From positions 1 through 64,000 of the forward strand of contig MU626367.1 of the NCBI GenBank assembly GCA_025603075.1: a stretch of 64,000 nucleotides of DNA. The letters are read 5' to 3'. This DNA is from Neoconidiobolus thromboides FSU 785 (lineage: Eukaryota > Entomophthoromycota > Entomophthoromycetes > Entomophthorales > Neoconidiobolaceae). The position numbers and the translations under genes are program-made. The notes beneath the pieces were generated by a model, which saw nothing but the letters and a program-made list of their open reading frames with translations, made no database searches and had not been told where the DNA came from. Below are positions 1-11,510 of this stretch, piece by piece (position 1 is the stretch's first letter; every line of letters starts with the position of its first letter).

Positions 1-3000
1 CAGCTATTTCTTTGTATTTTATTCCGGCTATTAGAGAATAATATAGTTTTTATCATATTATCTGGTCTAGACCATATAGTCTTATAAATCTATTGAATAT
101 TCATCTATAAACAAATACATCACATACTTGACCGTATATAAACTTATAGTAAGAATTTTACATAATATCTGTAGCTATTTAAATTCATAAAATCACCTAC
201 TTGTATTAAGTAATAAATGTAATTGGATAAATAGAGAAGATTAATCATTTAGAAAAGCTGGATAATAACAATCAAATATTTTACACAATATGATTGAATA
301 GAGTTGTGTATATTAATGAATCAAGATATGAATTACACTTTCTAAGTCTATACAAGCTAAACAGTTAATATTTAGCAAAGAAATAGATAATAAGAAATAG
401 GGATGTTTCCTTTTAAGAAATTTATCAACATTTTTCTGCTTAATAGCGCTTAAAAAATAGAAAAAATGATAAAACCAATAAAAAAGCCCAAATATTTTTT
501 ACCACACCTTACTATATTTTACTTTGTAAAGCTTATACTAGCTAAATGGCTCGGTGGTTTTCAGGGATGCCTATTGATAACATTGGTCTGGGACTATATT
601 TGAATCAGTAATACATATTTTAGAAAAATGTGTATTATTAATTTGAATTCGTAGATAGTGTAGATGTTCTAAAGACCCCCTATTGATTAACGTTGGGGCT
701 TTTGAAGTTCAAATTTGAACTAGTTAGCGGCGATTTTTGTAACCAGTAACTTATATTATTATGCATTTTGCAATCTGATATTTGAATTCTCATTTTAAAA
801 TGAGCAAACAACCACTGCATATGTGTGCTTTAATAGGTGTAACAATCTCATTTTCACGGATACTTTAATTTAATATGTGTGGAATTAGTTTAAATTAAAC
901 AAGCTGGGACTCAAATCAAGGTCATAGTTATGGAGTATTGTTAATTTTACAAAGTTTATATTAGGAAACATTTAGGATTTCAAAGGAACCTTAGTGTAAC
1001 TAATAAAGTCAAAAAATATCATGCTTATGATATTTTGTTTAAATTACATATATAATCAGTAAATAATTTACACATTTGACTTTTTTGTATTTGAACTTTA
1101 TTAAGCTAAATAACTGAATTGCACTCCTGATTTAAATTAAACATGGGCTGAGTATTTTTCTTTTGTGTTTTCTGGGTTTAATTATAGGGACTTTCTATTT
1201 TCGAAACCATTAGATATATATATTTAAAATGACCAGACCATATTTGACTTAAATCAATGGTAGTAACTAAATTTTTCAGATCGTGACATTGTCATTGAGA
1301 TAGCATTGAGTTAAAAACGATACATAGAAACATTGTAGCTTGTTTACCAAGCTACCTTTTTAACTTGGAAATAATTTTTCTTACACACCATGAAGCTATT
1401 ATAAATCAAAGATAGATATTCAATTAAGACTTTGTAGTTGTATATTTGCATTTAATTTAGAATAACTTCGAGTTATGTAAGAAAAACTAGTGCTAAATTA
1501 TACCAGCAGTAGTTATAGAAATTATATAGAAATACCTTTTTCATTATTGTTTTAGCTATTTTTTATGGAACTTGATTATTAAATTTTCAAGCCCTTTCAA
1601 GAAAGAGGTTTATGTAGCTTAAGGTTAAACAAATCATTAGCTATATGGTGAGATAAAAAACTTATCATGTACTTTACAGGTAGTTAATACTTTTAAGATT
1701 ATAAACTATTTTAGAAAGGTTACCGCTTAAGCATCATGGTTTATACTATATTAAAATATAAAATTTTAATGTAAACGACGCGTTTTTTTAGGACCTTTGC
1801 AGTACTTATTAATAAGCCTCTAACTTCTCTTCACTTCAAAGTTGATTCATTGCACTAAACCTTCACTCATATTTTAAGTCTATGCACTTATGGCATTCAG
1901 TTTGGTTTCCATCACGCATAATAAGTTTAATATTAAATATATTGTTAATTTTATTGTTGCTTTCTTTTTAGTAACTTTAAATATATCATAAGAAATAAAA
2001 ACTTAAATTAATATAAACAAATTTAATTAAAATACAATTTCACAAAAACTGAATATTATTTTATTAACCGAAAAGTTGTTAGCAATATTTCGGTAAATTT
2101 AATGGAAATATTTATAATTAAATGGGTAGTAAAGCACGTCTTAAAGAGTATGCGATGAAATAGCTGACATCCGCATAAACAGGACATTAGCATTGGGATT
2201 AAGTATGTTTATATGACCAATGTTTGTATCCCTTGAAAACGGAAATATACACTAATATATTTTAAAGATTAAGACGAATGAATTATTAAGAAATGATATA
2301 ATTTTAAACCTTTGAGAACCGCAGGTACTTTACTCTTATGTTGTTGATTAAACAAACACATATCAGTCATGTAATTTTAAAAATGAAGCATAAGTAGTTA
2401 TAGAATATTCGATTGTTTATTTTTAAAACAAAATGTGCTTATATCGAATATATTCGCATTTTCACTCATAAAAATAAGGAACATATACATCATCGCTTTA
2501 GATTCTATCAAAATTGGCGATATCATTATGTTGGAAAGATTATAAAGATCAATTTAATTATGATTTTATGAATATTGTTTATAATAGTCAATTGAAAAGT
2601 AAATATGAATCTGTTATTCTTATATAACAAACATTATTTATTATTAAATTAAGTAATAAATACAATCTAGAAAGCTTTTCCCAATTTGTATATTTTTTCT
2701 AATTATAGATGATAACCTTAATTAAATAGCTATTTTATTATTATCTTTTATATTGTTGATATACTAATTCAGCTGTTTTAACATTATAAAGCAGCAATCA
2801 ATATGCTTAACTTTATTATCCTTGAATCATATAACGACGTATATTATTATTTCCTACAGCTATCATCTGCTTATAGTCAGCTTATGATTTTTAGGAGGCC
2901 AAACTCTGGCAAATTCGAGTATTGGATTCTTTATTCGAAATGATTCAAATAAGGATAAGAGATAAATAAATAAGTAATACTGTTTCTTTGAAGAGTTTTT

Positions 3001-3698
3001 ACTTTATTTATGGGCTTATTAAAATAATTCTTTTACCTCGCCCGTCCAACTTGGGCCGCTACTTGGCCAAATAAATTAAATGTAAACACCCTTTCATTTT
3101 AACACTTTGTTTTTTTCCTAAGGGTAGGAGCTAAAAACTATCATACGAACTTTCATATGAAACAACCTAGATAGTTTATCATATAATGATTTTTTAAAGC
3201 GTTGCTTTTGTTGTTATGCAGTCGGTTGATAGTTTCTGTATTTGAACAAGTCATTAACCCTGGTATTAAATTATTATATCAAAAATATACATAAAATTTA
3301 TACTAGCTGATAGGCTATACATTTTTACTCAATTGCTTTAGCTATAAAGTTCATTATGATAAATTACAGGCTCAATAAAGTAAATTAACAAATATCTAAT
3401 AGACATATTTAATGTCAACTTTATATACTTATATTAAAAAAGAAATTGATTTTTTTGAATTTAGGATTGAGCCTTATGATCCTTTATTACTAATAATTAT
3501 TATTTTTCAATTTTAATCAATTACAAAATAAAAGAGATCGTAGTAAAAATAAATAGTTACACAAACAAAACATACAATATAAAGACATTAAATCTATTAT
3601 ATAAAAAAGCTTTTAAACAAGATAAAGCTTTCTGGTTTCGACACAAAAATAAGTTCATTTATCATATTGCGTTATTTTAAAGTAAATTATAACTTAGA
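1..3698. other. Long AT-rich stretch without a recognisable gene
   Basis: No open frame or set of spliceable frames resembling a known family was seen on either strand. The only structured item is one decayed copy of the ~97-bp foldback element near 400-490. The last few hundred bases presumably hold the promoter of the homeodomain gene that starts at 3699. Confidence 0.5.
400..490 (+). mobile_element. Foldback/MITE-like element, degenerate copy
   Basis: This is a decayed member of the ~97-bp foldback family found throughout the window. It keeps GGGATGT at the left, the central AGCGCTTAAAAAATAGAAAAA block and the AAAACCAATAAAAAAGCCC right side. The terminal CATCCCC has mutated to GCCC. Confidence 0.55.
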
Positions 3699-4343
3699 AT
3701 GATTTATTATTCATTTGACTTCGGAAGAAAAAAGTATATAAATAGAGCTCAGAAACAACATCTAACTTTAAAAAAGACATTTTTATCTATTTATCTATTA
3801 CAAGCTATGCTAGAGCCTGCTAAGATCTATAAAAACTATACCTATAATTTTCCATCTATTTATAATAATAAAACGAACTATAATATGAACAATGATGATA
3901 AGATTAATATTAATATTGAGGAAAAAGGCCCCAGAGGGATATTCAAGAGAGAGCGACGCAAAATATTAGAATCCATATATAAAATTAACCCTTATCCATC
4001 TAAATTGACAAGAAAAAAGTTATCTGAGCAGTTACAAATGAATCCAAGAGAATTTCAAATTTGGTTTCAGAATCGTAGATCAGTAGAAAAGAGGACGACT
4101 AATTTTATTCCAATAAACACAGGTTTACAATGGAAAGATGAGATTAAAACCTCTCATTTTTTAAAGCTTCCTTTAGCTTCATCCCCTGAAAGGAATAATA
4201 ACACTCTAAATTTTTCACCTCCACTTTCATCTCAAGAAAACTTCGAATCAAATTACAACTCAATGAGCAATTCGATCTCTTCTTCTCCTTCATCTATAAC
4301 TAACAGCACAGAAAGGATGAGTTTGAATTATCTACTAATATAG
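3699..4343 (+). CDS. Homeodomain transcription factor
   Basis: Single-exon gene of 214 residues. Residues about 78-133 form a homeodomain: a basic N-terminal arm, two helices and the recognition helix FQIWFQNRRSVEKR, with the diagnostic WFQNRR at 122-127. The loop between helices 1 and 2 has no three-residue insertion, so it is a typical rather than TALE homeodomain. The rest is Asn/Ser-rich low complexity, including a C-terminal Ser run. It is presumably a nuclear DNA-binding regulator, but the target process cannot be inferred. The first ATG is used here. A second Met at residue 63, just before the conserved part, is an alternative start. No intron is needed. The gene sits alone in several kilobases of non-coding DNA. 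Confidence 0.85.
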   Translation: MIYYSFDFGRKKYINRAQKQHLTLKKTFLSIYLLQAMLEPAKIYKNYTYNFPSIYNNKTNYNMNNDDKININIEEKGPRGIFKRERRKILESIYKINPYPSKLTRKKLSEQLQMNPREFQIWFQNRRSVEKRTTNFIPINTGLQWKDEIKTSHFLKLPLASSPERNNNTLNFSPPLSSQENFESNYNSMSNSISSSPSSITNSTERMSLNYLLI

Positions 4344-4590
4344 CTACTCTTTCTTTGTCTCTCATTATACATCATTTCTTAAATAAATCATGTATTTGAA
4401 TTATTGGATTATTTATGGTTATAGTCACCAATTTATCTTTATAGAATAAAATTGATACTATACAATATGTTCGTTTTCATAAAGAACTACAATTGGTTTT
4501 CAATAATATCATCATATAATAATAAATTAATCTTTCATTTTTAAAATGATAGAATAAATCAAATTTAATTTTATTAAAATTTATTATCTG

Positions 4591-4650
4591 TAATATTATT
4601 ATTTGTAATATTATTATTTGTAATATTATTATTTGTAATATTATTATTTT
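4591..4650. repeat. 15-bp tandem repeat, four units
   Basis: The unit TAATATTATTATTTG is repeated four times head to tail, with the last base of the fourth unit changed to T. Half of a further unit (TTATTATCTG) precedes it. It lies downstream of the homeodomain gene and probably arose by slippage. Confidence 0.9.
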
Positions 4651-5520
4651 ATCTTGAAAAGTATAAAACATTAAATGCTTATGAAAAAATTATAGAATTA
4701 AAAAGTTGAAAAGAAGGCAGCTAAATTTAATTTGTACTGACCAGATAAAAAATTGGAAAGAAAAAATATGTACTTATTACGATTTGTACAAGCTAATTGA
4801 TGATAAAAAAGATGAAAATAAATAAGGAGACTATTATTGTTTATTTTGGTATTAAGTTTTATATAGTTTAGATGAAGTAAGGTAGTAGCTATATAGTCGC
4901 TTTTTTATTGCTATTTATAAAAAAGCTTTGCTTTATCTAAGAACTTGAAAAATCTAGAGAATATAAATATAGAATATTCAAAAAAGGTTTCAAAGTTTAA
5001 AGAATTTTTTAACGGATAACTTAAACTTAAAATACGTTGACAAGTTAATTTTTCTTAATATCTAATTTACCTTTTTGACTTTACCAATATTTGAATTTTC
5101 TGCTAAAATTTATAGTAAAAGGTTATTAATCAAGAACATTTCTATCTATTTTTAACAAGTTTATTCCTTAAAAGCAGCTTGATATATGACTTGTCTCCAT
5201 TCTTTCCCAATCTCATACTATACACTCAAAAAGCATCTATAAAATATTTAACATCTGATTAGTATTTTTAAGCTTAAACAATAATCAATCTATGACACTT
5301 TCATTATTTTATTAAAAACACAGTAAAACACAAATACCCTTAGATATAGAGTAATCAAAGAATTTTATATTTTAGCTTATCTTGAACTTACCTGTTATAT
5401 CTTTAAAATGTTACTTTTATTTTTGATTTGTATTATATATAATTACCAGTTTCTTAGTAAACCTAACTATGTTTAAATGGATTTTTTATTTTTTTATTTT
5501 TAGTAACTTTTTTAACATAT

Positions 5521-5618
5521 GGGGATATTCTTTTTGGTTTCATTACTTTTTCCATTTTTCAAGCACTATTTGAGCGGAAAACTTGTTAGTAAAATTCTTA
5601 AACAAAAATATATCCCCA
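5521..5618 (-). mobile_element. Foldback/MITE-like element (~97 bp)
   Basis: Complete copy in reverse orientation, running from GGGGATAT to ATATCCCC and containing TTAGTAAAATTCTTAAA and the CAAGCACTATTTGAGCGG core. A short open frame crossing it is accidental. Confidence 0.85.
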
Positions 5619-6662
5619 ATAAATGTTTTTCAATGAAGTTTTCTAAGAAAATGTATTTAAAATCTAGTAGAAATTCAGCTAGCTTACAATATAAACTATA
5701 ATAGAATAATTTAAAACTGTGTTCGGGTACTTTTGTTTTAATAAAAGATTTGATTCTATAGAATTTTAACCGAAGTTTTTAAAATACAAAATATTTAAAA
5801 ATTGGATAAAATAATGAAACTAATTCGGACATCCCCACATCAAGTATACTACACCAAATTATTCAAATTAAGTTTTATATCAATAGATAGTCTTTTGTTA
5901 TACTATCATATAAATTTATTAACTTTGATTTCATTTTACTAGGAAAATTCTTTAAGAAGGTTGTTTTCTAAAATTCATTAAAATATAACAATTATTAAAA
6001 TACTATCTTCATTAATAATCACGATAGTCATTGCGTTCTGGAGGAAGTATAATATAATAAGATGGTTTTAAAAAATTGGTAAAAATCATCATAAATTTTT
6101 TTGTTTAATAATAATTTTATTTAAGAAAATTTTGTTTTCCATTAATTTATAAAGTTAGCTATTTTATATTTATTTTTGTAATAGTTATAATTAAACTAAA
6201 CCTCGATGATAAAAAGCAAAGAACGTTAATTTCTATTTAATATAACTCATAAGGATATAAATAGAAGTGTCCGAAGTTTATTCATAGAAAAATTCCATAA
6301 TTTAGAGCTACATGCAGTTAGATGTATTTATTGATTTTAACTTGTGGTTGATTTTTCTAATGTGAGTTTTAAGACCAGAGTTTTTCTTATAATCCTAAAT
6401 TCATATTAAAAAATATTGAAGCAAATTAAAAATAAAGAAAGGCGTTTAACTGCAAGCTATTCTAACTGAACAAGGAATAAAGTTAATAAATAATCCCATT
6501 TTATTGTTTCTCCTCATTTCTGATTTTTAATTTATCCAATTTTGGATTCTAACAAAATACTAATGATATGTTATGTAATAAAATGGGGTAAGTAAAAAGG
6601 TATAAAATAAGTGAAATTCAAATGATATTGCTCACTTTTATTAAAATTTTATAGTGGAAAAA

Positions 6663-7499
6663 ATGGATCCAATAATAATATCTTTACCAACAGATTATTT
6701 TAGAACTGTTAATCAAGATTTATTGATTTATTCACTTACTTTCGTTTTTCATATAAAACTAATTATTAATCTGTTTCAAACTATAATCAAAAAAGTGTTA
6801 AACATTTATACCATCTTAATACTAGTTATAGGAGCAACAGCAATTTGTTGTCATATAAGTAGAATATCAGATTTTTACAATAATACATTATGTACTATAA
6901 AACCAAAATTAAATATAACAATGGCAATGATAAGTGTATCTTTATCGGATATTTTAATTGTAATAGCAATTTTAAATGTGTTGTCTGAAGTAATAAAGCA
7001 TAAACTATTATTACAGGGCATATCAATAAGTTACATAATAATCAATAGTGCTTTAAAGATTTGCTCTTTATTAATGTTATTTTTTAGTATTAATGGATTT
7101 AAAGATGAATTCGATTTCTGTTCTGCTACTATGAATGTTCATTATTTGGCAATTTATTCATGGGTTGAGTTTAGTATTAATCTTTTTTCATTGACATTAT
7201 TATCAGTAATATTATTAGTATTAAAATACAATTATAAAGAATTATTTAAGGACAATAATTTAATTTTAGCCTCAATATTATTATATTATACTTATGGAAT
7301 GATATTATATATACCAATGATAGTTACCTCCGCAAGTTTACCAAATGCTAATAATGATGTTATCTTTCATCTTAAATGGGCACTTCAATCGAATATTTTA
7401 TTTTATATTTCAAAGCATTTATTTTTAAGTAATACTAAATCATCCTTCTTTTTTATTGTATCAATGTCTTCTTCATTATACAATAAATCCTCCAGTTAA
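6663..7499 (+). CDS. Multi-pass (7TM-like) integral membrane protein, unrecognised
   Basis: Single exon of 278 codons from the ATG at 6663. The open frame extends slightly upstream through a GTG, which is not a plausible fungal start. The protein is dominated by hydrophobic helices: roughly seven membrane segments separated by short loops, with Cys residues in loops near the second and fourth segments. The shape resembles a seven-helix receptor-type protein, but I see no diagnostic rhodopsin, STE2, STE3 or cAMP-receptor motif, so no function is assigned. The Ser-rich tail is short. No intron is evident. It could be a lineage-specific receptor or transporter. Confidence 0.6.
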   Translation: MDPIIISLPTDYFRTVNQDLLIYSLTFVFHIKLIINLFQTIIKKVLNIYTILILVIGATAICCHISRISDFYNNTLCTIKPKLNITMAMISVSLSDILIVIAILNVLSEVIKHKLLLQGISISYIIINSALKICSLLMLFFSINGFKDEFDFCSATMNVHYLAIYSWVEFSINLFSLTLLSVILLVLKYNYKELFKDNNLILASILLYYTYGMILYIPMIVTSASLPNANNDVIFHLKWALQSNILFYISKHLFLSNTKSSFFFIVSMSSSLYNKSSS

Positions 7500-7888
7500 A
7501 TTGAATAATTTTTATAATTTTTAATACATACTAATTTATTAATTTATTATTTGTTTTTCTATTTAAATAAATCTATTTATTGCTTACATGGAAATTGAAG
7601 ATTAGTAATTTTAGATTTATAGTAGCCAATCAGAAGTGCTAATAGATTATAAGCCAATGAAAGGATACCATGGAGCTTGATTTTTTCTATAAAAACCAAT
7701 TATAGTAAATGAGAAACGATAATAAATGGTTGAATAAATTCTAGTTTACGGGAACATAAAGTTAATTAGAAATAAACCAAAGTTGAAGCTTACTCTTTTT
7801 ACAAAACGAAAAACAAAAGATTATAAAACAAACAAAAAAACAAACAATAAAAATAATAAAAGTTGTTTAGTTTAATAATAAAAGAGAA
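7500..7888. other. Intergenic spacer before the TRIC gene
   Basis: AT-rich spacer of 389 bp. Just upstream of the TRIC start codon lies an A-rich tract with runs of AAACAAAC, typical of leaders in this window. Nothing else was seen. Confidence 0.4.
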
Positions 7889-9147
7889 ATGTTGAGTAAT
7901 TTAGAATTAATTAAATGGGGTATATTAAATTTACCAAAAACACATTGGCATAGTCAATATTTACCATTATCTATCTTATCTACTTTACATGCTACTCGTG
8001 TTGCTTTGTTTTCAAGATATTTATTTGGTGATAAATCAACTAATAATAAATATCAAGTTCCTTGGTTACAGGCTTTAATTGTTAATATTATTTTAGGTTT
8101 AGGTGGTGGTATATTAAGTAGTAAGTTTTATTGTTTATTTATTATTTTGTTTCTTAAATTTATTAATAAATCAATTTAGGTTTTTTGTTTGGTAGATATG
8201 TACCATGGTTAGCTTCTAATACTATTATACCATTATATAGGTAACTTTAACTTAGTTTATTCTTTGTTTTTATAACATTTATATTTTATTATAAAGTACA
8301 ATTCATTTTATTATATTTTATTCACCAAATGATTTAATATTTAAAATATTACTTCCATTTCTATCTTTAATCAACCCATTACTTATTATTGCTGATGGCG
8401 TAAGTCGTGGTTTTGCTGTAACTTCAACTATTGATATTATTAGAGCAAGTAATTCATTACCATTAGCTAATTCTTATGTAGCTATGATTTTGGGAGGTAC
8501 TGTAGCTGCTTGTGGAGGTGGAATAATGATGGGTAAGTATAATATCAATTATATCATTATTAAACAACAATAAGGATTTAACTTTCTTAGATTTATTTAA
8601 GCTAAATCAACCAGAATGGGGATTACAAACACCTAATTTTGTTAAGAATATACCATTAGGTATACGTACTCCATTTTATTTAGCTATCTTTTATATAGTT
8701 AGTACAACTCAAGAATTAATTAGTGCACAACACTTGATTCAATTAGCCAAACAGTTCAATTTATTTGATCAATTAGAATCCATTATCTCATTAATTGGTA
8801 ATGTTAATTTATCAGACGCTCAAGTTATTGTATGTATTTTGTTTACTTGTGTTTTATTTTATGAAGAATATGTGGTAAATTCAATGTTTAAGTTTGTTAA
8901 ATATTCATCAAAGAGTAATGGAGTTATTGAGAAACCTATTAATAAAGAGCAAATCGAAGATATTAATGCTTTAAATTCATCTTTCGATTCTCAAGCTAAA
9001 ACTAATGGTAATAAAAAAATGAATGGTATTAGAGAACTTAATATTAATGGTATTAATAAAAATCCCAATGAAAATGGTAATATATTAAAAAGTCGTCCAC
9101 CTTCCCCTTCAAGACTTTCTGTAAGATCCGTTCCACCTCACGAATAA
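7889..9147 (+). CDS. TRIC-family (TMEM38-like) intracellular cation channel
   Basis: Four exons: 7889-8120, 8180-8240, 8297-8532 and 8591-9147, joined by GT-AG introns of 56-59 nt, giving 361 residues. TRIC channels are trimeric K+-permeable channels of ER or endomembranes that supply counter-current during Ca2+ release. The spliced protein shows the family layout: an N-terminal helix region, a glycine-rich GLGGGIL segment, the FLFGRYVPWL stretch, FYSPNDLIFK before a central helix, ADGVSRGFAV, a second glycine-rich segment GGTVAACGGG, and GIRTPFYLAIFY near the end of the core. About 90 residues of hydrophilic, Asn/Ser-rich cytosolic tail follow and end in PSPSRLSVRSVP, which looks phosphorylatable. 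Exon junctions were fixed by frame and by continuity of these conserved blocks. Confidence 0.85.
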
Positions 9148-9497
9148 GAGCTATATTTTTGTAGTTTATTTTTGACTATATGCCCATTTAAAAAAATCAT
9201 TAAATCATTATTGCATTTTAAGTTATTTTTGCTTTTTTATTTTTCTATTAAAGATAGTCTATTTTAATTTCATTTTTATTATATTTTAAAAAGAAACCCA
9301 TTAAATTTATTTATTCAATATTTAAGTATTATTACTACTCTTCGAATTCAGCTTAACTTTCCAACAATATTAGGCTGACGTAAGTCAGCACTTGAAAGCT
9401 TAAAAAATAAACCAATAAAATACCATCTCACTTAATTTAAAACTCCAAAAAAAATCCCAAGCTTTTTAGTTTATTAAAAAAATAACAATAACCCAAT
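9148..9497. promoter_or_regulatory. Intergenic promoter region of proteasome alpha-2 with a bZIP-like palindrome
   Basis: This is the spacer between the TRIC stop and the proteasome start. It contains GCTGACGTAAGTCAGC at 9374-9389, a perfect 6-bp inverted repeat around GTAA with the core TGACGTAA, resembling CRE/ATF-type bZIP sites. It lies about 110 bp upstream of the ATG. Binding is inferred from sequence only. Confidence 0.35.
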
Positions 9498-10314
9498 ATG
9501 TCCCAATATAATTTTTCATTGACGACTTTCTCACCCTCTGGTAAATTAGGTCAAATCGAACATGCCTTAACTGCTGTTTCCAAAGGTGTAACTTCAGTTG
9601 GTATAAAAGGTAAATATAAATTTATTTGTTTTTAATTTCAAACTTTAATTTCTTAACCATTTCAATTTAGCCAAAAACGGTATTGTTATAGCAACTGAAA
9701 AAAAGAGCGGTTCAATTTTAGTAGATAGTAGTAGTAGCGAAAAGATCAGTAATGTCAATGGTACCATTGGTATGGTCTATAGTGGAATGGGCCCTGATGC
9801 ACGAGTATTAGTGAATCGAGCACGTAAATCAAGTCAAGCATATCGTCGAGTATATTTAGAAGATCCCAGTAATTTAGCATTAGTAAAAGAAGTAGCTGGG
9901 GTGATGCAAGAATTTACACAAAAAGGAGGGGTAAGGCCATTTGGAGTCTCTTTATTGATTGCAGGCTATGATAAGGGTGAGCCTAGTTTATATCAAGTGG
10001 ATCCTTCTGGTTCTTATTTTCCTTGGAAAGCAACTGCCATTGGTAAAAATATGGTAGCTGCTAAAAGCTTCTTAGAAAAGAGATATGATGCTGAAATGTT
10101 ATTAGAAGACGCAGTACACACCGCTATTTTAACTCTTAAAGAAGGGTTTGAAGGTGTTATGAATGAAAGTAATATTGAAATTGGTATCATTGGGGAATCT
10201 ACAGTTCCAAATCCAAGTCAAATGCCCCAATCTGGCTTTGGTATCCAACACGGTGCTCACTTCCGTCGCCTTTCTCCTAGTGAAGTTAAGGATTATTTAG
10301 CTACTTCAAATTAA
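9498..10314 (+). CDS. PRE8: 20S proteasome subunit alpha type-2
   Basis: Two exons, 9498-9609 and 9671-10314, with a 61-nt intron, giving 251 residues. This is one of the seven alpha subunits of the 20S core particle and helps form the outer gating ring. The N-terminus carries the alpha signature [19 protein letters not shown], followed by [43 protein letters not shown] and [10 protein letters not shown], as expected for subunit alpha-2 (yeast Pre8, human PSMA2). There is no catalytic N-terminal Thr, as usual for alpha subunits. Length is close to the usual ~235-250. A short extra segment, [14 protein letters not shown], near residue 230 precedes the conserved [13 protein letters not shown] end. 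It follows the TRIC gene on the same strand. Confidence 0.95.
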
Positions 10315-10929
10315 GTGATTAAATTGGCTATACTTTTTCCGGTTATTTTTAATATATATTTGGTAAAATTATTAATAGTTAAGTTGATCTATGCTTTAAA
10401 TGTTTTGAATTGTAAGATTAAACGATAATCTTTATTTTTTGTTGAATCTAAATGTTGATAAAGCTTGGTTTTATTATTATAAATATCAATATACTACATA
10501 AAATCATCATATTCTATATATGTATAATATCGTAGTATATTGTTTTTAGTATATAATTTTGTATATTTTAATATATTAGATATTATACCAATAAAAAAAA
10601 TGAAATAGGTATTATTATCAAAAATCTACTTGCAAATTCATGTCTATTTTTGTTATCAATTCAGACCATTATTTAGATTGTTTACATGGTTTAATTCCTT
10701 CAAAGCTATTATTGTATATAGTAATTTGAATATTCAAAGCTAATAACTATATAACTAAATAAGCTTACACTTTATTATACACTTTAAACCAAGAATTCAA
10801 ACCAATTAAATAATTAACAATAACAAAGCACAATTAAGTAATATTAGAAATGAACCCATCATGACGTAAAGTAATAAAAAACTATAAATAAAATGCTAAG
10901 TGAAAATAAACTTTAAAAGATTTTAAAAA
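10315..10929. other. Intergenic spacer
   Basis: AT-rich spacer of about 615 bp between two plus-strand genes. No RNA gene, repeat or further exon was seen. The final A-rich stretch is presumably the leader of the following ACP-like gene. Confidence 0.4.
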
Positions 10930-11351
10930 ATGAGATTATTACGTTTATTACCCAAGATATCAACAGTGAGAGTAAGCAAGATGGGCAAGTTACAAATGAT
11001 TTATGGTGTCAATCGAATAAGCATTGAAGGCTTCAAATCCAAAATTGAAGATCCAGCTGAAAATAGAATCTTTGACATTATTAAGAAGGTGCAGGGCATA
11101 GATAAAGAGGTAATCGATAAAAAAGTAATTCAAATAAAACACATTTATAATCTCTATCTTGATAGTTAAAACCCAATATGGAGTTATCTAAAGACTTGGG
11201 AGTGAACTCTAGTAATTTAGTTCCATTTCTTAATGCTTTAGAAAAGGAGCTACTCTTTAATATTCCTATTGAGAAAGCTATCACTTTTACTACTCTTGCT
11301 GATCTCCTCAGATACCTTAGTGAATTGGAAGATAAAAGGGTTACAAAATAA
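10930..11351 (+). CDS. Divergent mitochondrial acyl-carrier-protein-like protein
   Basis: Two exons, 10930-11124 and 11166-11351, with a 41-nt intron, giving 126 residues. The first ~20 residues are Arg/Lys-rich and lack acidic residues, as in a mitochondrial presequence. The fold signature of acyl carrier proteins is clear: RIFDIIKKVQGIDKEVI, then MELSKDLGVNSSNLVPFL, ALEKEL, and a final TFTTLADLLRYLSELE. At the phosphopantetheine site the canonical Asp-Ser-Leu is replaced by Asn79-Ser80-Ser81, and the helix after it lacks the usual acidic face. Ser80 could still be modified, but the site is atypical. A canonical mitochondrial ACP is encoded at 53873-54379, so this is probably a specialised paralogue, perhaps a structural partner of an LYR-protein complex (inference). 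It converges on the carnitine acetyltransferase gene. Confidence 0.75.
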
Positions 11352-11510
11352 ATGGTTATATGTATTATGTAGTAAGATACTTGTATTTTATTTTGTTTTT
11401 ATAAAATTTCAATATTGAAATCGATTCCATTTTAAACAAGAACTATTATTAGAATGATAAAAGATAAATTAATATTTAAATGTAGTTTATTATATTTTTG
11501 TAAAGAAAAT

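Larger units (their letters stand above)
4344..6662. other. Intergenic region with a minisatellite and one foldback element
   Basis: No gene was recognised. The stretch holds the 15-bp tandem repeat at 4591-4650 and a complete reverse-oriented foldback element at 5521-5618. The remainder is AT-rich sequence without visible structure. Confidence 0.5.

Noticed and set aside
4477-4671. 64-codon minus-strand open frame
   Set aside because: Its repetitive IIILQ stretch is just the translation of the 15-bp tandem repeat.
5519-5701. 60-codon open frame
   Set aside because: It starts inside and runs through a foldback element, and similar frames arise wherever the element occurs.
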